Origin: Bacteroidota bacterium
GTDB lineage: Bacteria > Bacteroidota > Bacteroidia > Bacteroidales > UBA1556
Reading direction: 5' to 3'
DNA: 8,114 bases
Assembly: GCA_003648395.1 (NCBI GenBank)
Contig: QMPB01000171.1
Coordinates: 1-8,114, forward strand
The notes beneath the pieces were generated by a model. It was not told the DNA's origin. It did not search any database and worked only from the letters and a program-made list of their open reading frames with translations. Positions 1 through 5,300 of the stretch are shown here, piece by piece (position 1 is the first letter of the stretch; each line of letters starts with the position of its first letter). The translations under genes were made by a program, and so were the position numbers.

Positions 1-75
1 CCCTCTAACCATAAGAGGCTTACGGTTAACATGATTTCTCCACTCCTTTAAATATTTCGTAAACTTTCTTTCCAT
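1..75 (-). CDS. AAA-type ATPase N-terminus (AAA_14/DUF4143-like), partial
   Basis: Only the first 25 codons are in the window; the gene runs off the left edge. The peptide begins MERKFTKYLKEW and continues with RKPLMVRG. This is the characteristic start of the AAA_14/DUF4143 family of stand-alone ATPases: a short helix with a conserved Trp, then the 'RKPLxxRG' strand that leads directly into the Walker A loop (usually ARQVGKT). The Walker A itself would lie just outside the window, so ATP binding is inferred, not seen. Family members are common, often multicopy, accessory genes in Bacteroidota with poorly defined roles. The ATG at 73-75 was chosen because the homology starts there and GGAG sits immediately upstream. 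The in-frame TTG at 79-81 is a less likely start. A promoter at 99-131 fits a short leader. Confidence 0.7.
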   Translation of the reverse strand, partial: MERKFTKYLKEWRNHVNRKPLMVRG

Positions 76-98
76 CTCCAATAAAATTAATTTATCTG

Positions 99-131
99 CA
101 AATATACAAATAACCCATTAAAAAAAACAAA
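99..131 (-). promoter_or_regulatory. Bacteroidota-type promoter for the leftward ATPase gene
   Basis: On the minus strand TATATTTG (106 to 99) matches the Bacteroidota -7 consensus TAnnTTTG exactly. A TTTG (131 to 128) lies 21 bases further upstream, a normal position for the -33 element. Transcription would start near 92-94, leaving a leader of roughly 20 bases before the ATG at 75. The match is seen directly; activity is inferred. The upstream TTTG is itself part of a second TATATTTG (135-128), but that copy has no TTG at a suitable distance. Confidence 0.6.
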
Positions 132-141
132 TATAGCGTAT

Positions 142-195
142 AAACAACCCCTTATTTTAGCATTTTATTGTATAAAACAACCCCTTATTTTAGCA
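142..195. repeat. Pair of 21-base direct repeats upstream of the ATPase promoter
   Basis: AAACAACCCCTTATTTTAGC plus a final A occurs at 142-162 and again, identically, at 175-195, a 33-base period with a 12-base spacer. With a one-base indel the similarity extends left through GTATA. The copies stand just upstream of the -33 element of the leftward ATPase promoter and just left of the decayed regulator gene. Possible roles are a two-site operator, an element end, or a slipped duplication. The sequence alone does not decide. Apart from this pair, 76-218 contains only the promoter and no open gene. Confidence 0.7.
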
Positions 196-218
196 ATATA
201 GGATTATATATTACCTAA

Positions 219-472
219 TTTGATTCTACAATAGTAAATTTAAGTCTTGTTGAAGACGTAGAAAAAGATAGTAATAGGACTTTATCCAAAAATGAACAGA
301 TAATACTAATAGAAATTAAAAAAAGACGCTAAAATAAGTGCAGCAAAACTATCTGTTATACATAGGCATTAACATAAGAAATACTCAAAAAACACTAGAC
401 AAATTAAAAACTAAAGGTATAATAGAACGTATTGGAGCTGATAAAGGAGGATATTGGAAAAGAAAGAAATAA
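219..472 (+). pseudogene. 3' remnant of AlbA/Schlafen-type ATP-binding regulator, two frameshifts
   Basis: Three successive reading frames together give one recognisable C-terminus. Frame one (219-~317) ends in NEQIILIEIK. The second frame (~319-363) gives KKDAKISAAKLSVIH. The third (~365-472) gives GINIRNTQKTLDKL and then GIIERIGADKGGYWKRKK before TAA. This is the winged-helix tail typical of AlbA_2 (Schlafen-like) ATP-binding putative regulators of Bacteroidota, with the signature 'KGIIERIGxDKGGYW'. Each shift fits a one-base insertion, the first in the A-run at 318-324 and the second near 364. The N-terminal AlbA and ATPase parts, normally several hundred residues, are absent, so about 85 codons survive. 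No start codon or promoter is visible. Its own terminator follows directly. A sequencing error could explain one shift, but hardly both plus the lost 5' end. Confidence 0.75.
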
Positions 473-473
473 T

Positions 474-500
474 AAAAGTCACTCAGTGAGTGACTTTTTT
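474..500 (+). terminator. Rho-independent terminator after the regulator remnant
   Basis: GTCACTC (478-484) pairs perfectly with GAGTGAC (488-494) around a three-base loop. It is flanked by AAAA (474-477) and followed by six T (495-500). It begins 2 bases after the stop codon of the decayed regulator and reads in its direction. With A and T tracts on both sides it may work in both directions. Confidence 0.8.
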
Positions 501-501
501 A

Positions 502-524
502 TATTTGTGCCCAGAACAAGACTC
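502..524. repeat. 23-base copy of the tRNA-Leu 3' end (attachment-site-like)
   Basis: Bases 502-524 are identical to 606-628, which cover the tRNA-Leu discriminator base, the 3' acceptor strand and part of the T arm (tRNA part 612-628). Allowing a two-base indel, the similarity reaches back through the T-tract of the preceding hairpin (495-524 against 601-628). A duplicated tRNA 3' end downstream of the intact tRNA is the usual footprint of tyrosine-recombinase integration (attL/attR) or of a partial tRNA duplication. Only about 80 bases separate the copies and no integrase gene is in the window, so the element itself is absent or lies outside. Confidence 0.6.
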
Positions 525-579
525 CCTTCAACTTCGCTTTGCTCCGTTCAGGGTAAACTTCTCGTCTTGTTCTAAACAC
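507..579. repeat. 73-base imperfect palindrome (REP-like) built on the tRNA fragment
   Basis: AGAACAAGAC (513-522) is followed by its exact reverse complement GTCTTGTTCT (564-573). The outer GTG (507-509) and CAC (577-579) also pair, giving 13 of 16 paired positions at the ends. Inside, CCCT (524-527) can pair with AGGG (550-553) and AAC (530-532) with GTT (546-548), enclosing a GC-richer core. The layout resembles small dispersed palindromic repeats found between genes in bacteria. One arm is the tRNA-derived repeat, so a third, inverted copy of that tRNA segment is present. No protein is encoded. Confidence 0.5.
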
Positions 580-581
580 AA

Positions 582-606
582 AAAAAACCGCCAAAAGCGG
601 TTTTTT
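582..606 (-). terminator. Rho-independent terminator of tRNA-Leu
   Basis: CCGC (588-591) pairs with GCGG (597-600) around the loop CAAAA, and the flanking A-run (582-587) pairs with the T-run (601-606). Read leftward it begins 6 bases beyond the tRNA 3' end and finishes in a run of T, as a terminator for the tRNA transcript should. The symmetric A and T tracts suggest it can also stop transcription arriving from the left. Confidence 0.8.
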
Positions 607-611
607 ATTTG

Positions 612-695
612 TGCCCAGAACAAGACTCGAACTTGCACGGCCTTAAGGCCACCAGCCCCTCAAGCTGGCGTGTCTACCGATTTCACCACCTGGGC
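612..695 (-). tRNA. tRNA-Leu, anticodon GAG
   Basis: The minus strand folds into a complete class II tRNA. The acceptor GCCCAGG pairs with TCTGGGC (last pair G-T), with discriminator A at 612. The D stem is GTG/CAC. The anticodon stem is CCAGC/GCTGG with loop TTGAGGG, giving anticodon GAG at 659-661, which reads CUC and CUU leucine codons. The long variable arm GGCC-TTAA-GGCC is typical of tRNA-Leu. The T arm is GCAAG/CTTGT with loop TTCGAGT. CCA is not encoded (CAA follows the discriminator), as is common in Bacteroidota. A -7-like box lies 18 bases upstream and a terminator lies 6 bases downstream, so it looks like an independent unit. Confidence 0.95.
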
Positions 696-713
696 AAGGT
701 GATTTAATGGCTG

Positions 714-721
714 CAAATGTA
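714..721 (-). promoter_or_regulatory. -7 box of the tRNA-Leu promoter
   Basis: TACATTTG on the minus strand matches TAnnTTTG exactly and ends 18 bases upstream of the mature tRNA 5' end. This would give a leader of about a dozen bases for RNase P to remove. No clear TTG is found at the -33 position (only TGTTAA near 738-743), so the assignment rests on the -7 box and its placement. Confidence 0.5.
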
Positions 722-764
722 ATACTTTTACTGAAGTTTAACATTAGCGCTAGGATATTTTTTT

Positions 765-772
765 TACTTTTG
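765..772 (+). promoter_or_regulatory. -7 box of the DUF4301 gene promoter
   Basis: TACTTTTG matches the Bacteroidota TAnnTTTG box exactly. Transcription would begin near 778-780, about 20 bases before the ATG at 798. That rules out the in-frame ATG at 774 as the start and supports 798. The -33 region holds only a weak GTTTA (736-740) and no TTG. The box lies back to back with the tRNA promoter, so 696-797 is a compact divergent intergenic region. Confidence 0.5.
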
Positions 773-797
773 AATGATTATTTTATCACTTTTACAT

Positions 798-2318
798 ATG
801 AGCGAACTTTCGGAAAAAGACATTAAACAGATTAAGAATAAAGGGATATCTATTAGTGAGGTAGAGACACAGATTAGTAATTTCAAAAGGGGCTTCCCCT
901 TTTCTAAATTGTTATTTGCTGCTGTTCCAAAAAAAGGAATAATTCAGCTAAGTGATAAATTAGTTGATCATTATCAAGATTTCTTTAGTAAAAAGGCTGA
1001 GAACATTAAAGTTACTAAATTTGTTCCTGCATCTGGTGCTGCTAGTAGAATGTTTAAGCACTTATTTGAATTCAGAGAGGCTCTAAACACTTCTACTTAC
1101 GAGAATCTTAAGCTAAGTAATGAGCATAATAAAGCGATTGAGTTCTTTAATAATATCAATAATTTTGCTTTCTCGGAAGAGCTTAATAGTTTGGTTAATA
1201 TAAATGATTATTCCTCAATTACAGAATACACAAAAGATGTATTGGATATGCTGCTTACAGCAAAAGGCATGAACTATGCTCAACTGCCAAAAGCTTTATT
1301 GAAATTTCATAAATACACTAAATCGAGTAGAAAAGCTATTGAAGAACATTTGGTTGAAGCAGCTGAATATGCTAATAATAATTCTATTGCGAGTCTTCAT
1401 TTTACTGTTTCGCCTGATCATCTTCAACTTTTCAAAACAGAGCTTAATGAGTTAGTTCCTTCTTACGAGTATATATATGAAGTGAAGTATGATATTGAGT
1501 TTTCCACTCAGAAATCAAGTACTGATACAATTGCGGCTGACATTAATAATGAGCCTTTTAGAGATAATAATGGTGATATAGTTTTCCGTCCTGGAGGACA
1601 TGGTGCATTAATAGAAAACCTAAATGAAATAGATGCTGATATAATATTTATTAAGAATATTGATAATGTAGCTAGCGACACTAAGAATGAAACTACAATA
1701 TTGTATAAGAGAACATTAGGTGGATTAGCAATAAAGTTTCAAGAAATAATATTCGAGATTGTTTCTAATATTGATAAAAGAACAGGTTTTGATAAAGCCG
1801 AGGAGTTTATTGTAAAAGCTCTTGGCTTAGAAATCCCAGACGCCTATAATTCTTATGATGATGATGAGAAATATCAGTATCTAAAAGCTAAACTTAATAG
1901 ACCACTTAGAATATGTGGTGTAGTGCAAAATGATGGAGAGCCTGGCGGAGGTCCTTTCTGGGTAGAGAAAAATGGTAATATAAGTTTGCAAATTGTAGAG
2001 TCTTCAGAAGTAGATTTGAATGATAAAGAGCAAAAAGAGATAATGCAAGAATCAACTCACTTCAATCCTGTGGACTTGGTCTGTTGCATCAAAGATTACC
2101 AAGGGAATAAATTCAATCTCAGTAAGTATATCGATTATAATTCTGCATTTATTTCTAACAAATCAAAAGATGGCAAAATACTAAAAGCAATGGAGTTGCC
2201 AGGACTTTGGAATGGTGCAATGGCTTTTTGGAATACTATATTTGTAGAAGTACCTATAGAGACCTTTAATCCGGTTAAAACAGTAAACGATTTGTTGAAG
2301 GATATGCATATAGACTAA
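798..2318 (+). CDS. DUF4301 family protein
   Basis: Intact 506-codon gene whose product belongs to the uncharacterised DUF4301 family, found mainly in Bacteroidota. Family-like blocks visible in order are FKRGFPFSKL (29-38), KFVPASGAASRMFK (74-87), FRPGGHGALIENLN (263-276), the Gly-rich RICGVVQNDGEPGGGPFW (371-388), STHFNPVDLVCC (419-430) and LPGLWNGAMAFWNTIFVEVP (467-486). The GAASRM and PGGHGAL segments loosely recall the nucleotide-binding and sugar-binding loops of UDP-sugar pyrophosphorylase type nucleotidyltransferases. That is an inference; the reaction is unknown. There is no signal peptide or membrane segment, so the protein should be cytoplasmic. The start at 798 (MSELSEKDIK) is preferred over the ATG at 774, which would add MIILSLLH and lies upstream of the probable transcription start. 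The gene stands alone between a divergent tRNA and a convergent operon. Confidence 0.85.
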   Translation: MSELSEKDIKQIKNKGISISEVETQISNFKRGFPFSKLLFAAVPKKGIIQLSDKLVDHYQDFFSKKAENIKVTKFVPASGAASRMFKHLFEFREALNTSTYENLKLSNEHNKAIEFFNNINNFAFSEELNSLVNINDYSSITEYTKDVLDMLLTAKGMNYAQLPKALLKFHKYTKSSRKAIEEHLVEAAEYANNNSIASLHFTVSPDHLQLFKTELNELVPSYEYIYEVKYDIEFSTQKSSTDTIAADINNEPFRDNNGDIVFRPGGHGALIENLNEIDADIIFIKNIDNVASDTKNETTILYKRTLGGLAIKFQEIIFEIVSNIDKRTGFDKAEEFIVKALGLEIPDAYNSYDDDEKYQYLKAKLNRPLRICGVVQNDGEPGGGPFWVEKNGNISLQIVESSEVDLNDKEQKEIMQESTHFNPVDLVCCIKDYQGNKFNLSKYIDYNSAFISNKSKDGKILKAMELPGLWNGAMAFWNTIFVEVPIETFNPVKTVNDLLKDMHID

Positions 2319-2376
2319 TGCAGAACTAGAGTTCAATTTGGCATTATTAGGAAGTATAGTAAATGGCAATTATTTT
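2319..2376. other. Convergent intergenic gap without a clear terminator
   Basis: The 58 bases between the DUF4301 stop and the porU2 stop contain only a weak GAAC-TAGA-GTTC hairpin (2323-2334) without a T-run. No good intrinsic terminator is seen for either gene, so read-through or Rho-type ending between the two converging genes is possible. Confidence 0.4.
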
Positions 2377-5300
2377 CTATCGCATTAAATACATTTTACC
2401 AAAGCTCTTCTTAAAGTATTTGTCTGCTTCAGTATCTCTATGTTCAATACTTTCACCATTAAGTCTAGTAACTACTCTATAAAGGTATACACCATTTGCA
2501 AGCTGGTCACCAAACTCATCTCTACCATCCCAAGCATAGTCTGTAATATTTCTACCTATATGCAAAGGCCCCAATTCATTCATATCTATTTCTCTAACTA
2601 TTTTACCTGTAATAGTTATTATCTGAATCTTCATATAATCAGGAAGCATAGAACCTGTAAGAGTGAATACAAAATGAGTTTTATCAGAGAAAGGATTTGG
2701 CCAATTAAGTAAATTTGTAATAGTAGTTTTATTAATTATCACAAAGTCTATTTTATAACCATTATCACCAGATTTATTATATGAAGCATCATTTGCATAT
2801 ATTAAAAGCTGATACTCACCATCTTCTAATTTAGGTCGATAAATAACATTGGCACTATTATCAGGTAATTTTGCAGGGATAAATTCCAAAACATTGTCAA
2901 CATCAGAGAAATGAACATTTTTATAATCTTTATCAGCAGATTTCTTAATTCTAACTTTAAACAAAGAAGTATCATTTATAGCCATAAACTTACTCTCATC
3001 ACGAAGACTAATCATAATCTCAGGTAAAGCTGATACAATATCTCCATCAAGTATATGAATACCGTCAAAAGTTACATCTAGCAATGGGTTTTCTTTATCT
3101 CTAAGTACAACAAAAGGAATATCACCAGAATTATTAGAATGAGTAACCTCTAATTGGTCATAGGCTTGAGTTTCGGCATTAATAGGATTTATTTCTACAT
3201 ATAAGTAACACTGACCTAGCCAATCTCTAGTAGAAACAATAATAGTATCAATTATACTTGATTGAACATCAATTGGAGAAAGCTTTCGTTCACTTACTTG
3301 ATGAATCTTTCTCAAAGCATCTTTTACCCAAACTCTAACCAAAAGGCTATCCATAGCTACATCACTAATATTTCTATAAGCCAATTCTAAACGTAATGAA
3401 TCTCCTTGCATTAATGTGTCAGAATGGAATTTAAAATGCGTAATTGGATCAATTGCAAACTCAGGGACTGGCTGGTAATTCACATTCCAATAATCAATAT
3501 ATGAAGGAGTTCTGAAAGAATCATCTTTCATAATACACTCCATCTGACAATATGGGTAAAATGCTGCTGGCATTCTATCATTAAGTAAAAATATATCGGT
3601 GCTGTCAGGAGTTAAACCATCAATAATTAAATCTCTGTTCCCATCAGCTCTAATTCCATAAAGTCTTAAAATTACTGAATCAGTAACTATTGGGTCAAGG
3701 CTATGCTGTTTCCAATGTAGGGACGACCATTTCTTTGAAGGTCCAATAATTGGTGACATAACAACACCTTCGTTCCAGTGAGTAATGATACTATCCTTCA
3801 TTACCAAAAGAGTAAATTCATCAGGTGCAACAACCTCATGAGCTCCACCCATAGAGCCTTTTGTGCCATAAATAATAAATGGTCTATTATTGGGGATATT
3901 TCTAATATAAGAGCTACCAATAGTATCGTAAGCTTTGTAAAGATATTCTGGCCAATTTTGAGGGTGAGCATTTCCAAAACTCATTGCCATTACTTTATCT
4001 CCATCTTGAACCTGCCCAAGGAAATCTGCCGCATTTCGAAACCATGTTGTATCTTGTACTATTCCTAATCCTTGAGCTGTAAGGTTTGTTGTTCCTGTTG
4101 GAAATTCGACAGCATCTACCGTATAAGAACGACAGTGAATATTGCCGTAAGTCCCAATTGCCCATCCATTACCAACTGATGGAGTAATTTTAGCAGAAAT
4201 TTTATTAAACACAAAGTACTTTATTCCACCTGTTTGCCAAGGAATACAAGCCCAAGGTGCATTTATTCCATTATCAATTTTTAAAAATATTTCAGTCCAA
4301 GGAACATTAGGATAAATTCCTGTTTGTCCTGTAAGCAAACTAATATCATTTACAAATTCATAAGTACGATTATCTTCATCGAAATGAGTAAAAGTATAAT
4401 TATTGTTTCTAAACTGATTGTAATGAGCTTGAGCCCAACCACTCTGATTTTGAATATATTGAAAAGAACTATTACGCCAATTATAATCATTATTACCATT
4501 GGAATCGAGACTAACTCTCCAATAATAAACCATACTATCTTGAAGAACCATTGCTGGAGAATATTCAATAACTCCCCCACTACTAGTTATTTTCTTTCTC
4601 TTCTTGAATGGAGAATTAAAATAATCTGTAGTGTCTATTTCAAAAACATAATTCAGTGTAGGTGTAAATGGATAATAAGTTGATGCTCTTAATCTAAGGT
4701 TAGTTTGACTAGAGACAATGGCAAATTTCTGTGGATATACAGGGCTAATATCTGCTGCCTTAATATTCAATATTGTTGTTAAACTATTGTTAGAAACATC
4801 CAATTCGTTAATAGCACCATAACTATCAAGTTCTACATGAATAGTATTATCACCAATTCCATCTGCTCTATTAACTGGCATTCTAACCGTCAGAGTATCA
4901 GTAAATAAAGGAGCTTTAATTCTGATAATATATTTATCAACACTTTCTATTGTTGGATAAGACCTATTAATTTCTACCAATAAAGTATCATTAATAGCTT
5001 TTCCTTTATTGGCAATAATAAGCTTATAATCAAAACTATCGGTAGCTGTAGATACAATTGATGGATTATAAAAAACCGATTTGCTATCGATTGTATAATC
5101 AGGTTTTGGAGCAGAATTAAATTTAAGAACGGGATCCCCATGCAGAGTCATTTCTAAGCATATTTCTTTCCTTTGAATTGATGGTGTTTGTATTTCCTCA
5201 ACAGTCTTTTGTATTACCTTTCCTATTGACTCATTATAGTGGTCAGCGGAGAAAAATTTATAAAAATTCTTTGAATATGCATTTAATTGCCCAGGATATG

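Noticed and set aside
142..195. Possible short CRISPR array
   Set aside because: There are only two repeats, the spacer is just 12 bases, and no cas gene or further units are present.
490..702. 70-residue plus-strand open frame
   Set aside because: It covers the tRNA-Leu gene, its terminator and the palindromic repeat. The translation has no protein-like character and the DNA is fully explained by these features.
774..797. Earlier ATG at 774 as start of the DUF4301 gene
   Set aside because: It lies 2 bases after the -7 box and so upstream of the expected transcription start. The added MIILSLLH is not part of the family's N-terminus.
2323..2334. GAAC-TAGA-GTTC hairpin as a terminator
   Set aside because: The stem is only four base pairs and no T-run follows on either strand.
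4350..4580. 76-residue hydrophobic minus-strand frame
   Set aside because: It is an out-of-frame shadow of porU2. Its Ile/Leu richness comes from AT-rich codons and it has no independent promoter or start context.
3778..4683. Plus-strand frames of 96 and 119 residues opposite porU2
   Set aside because: They are antisense shadows of the C25-family gene, rich in Ile, Ser and Thr, without recognisable motifs.
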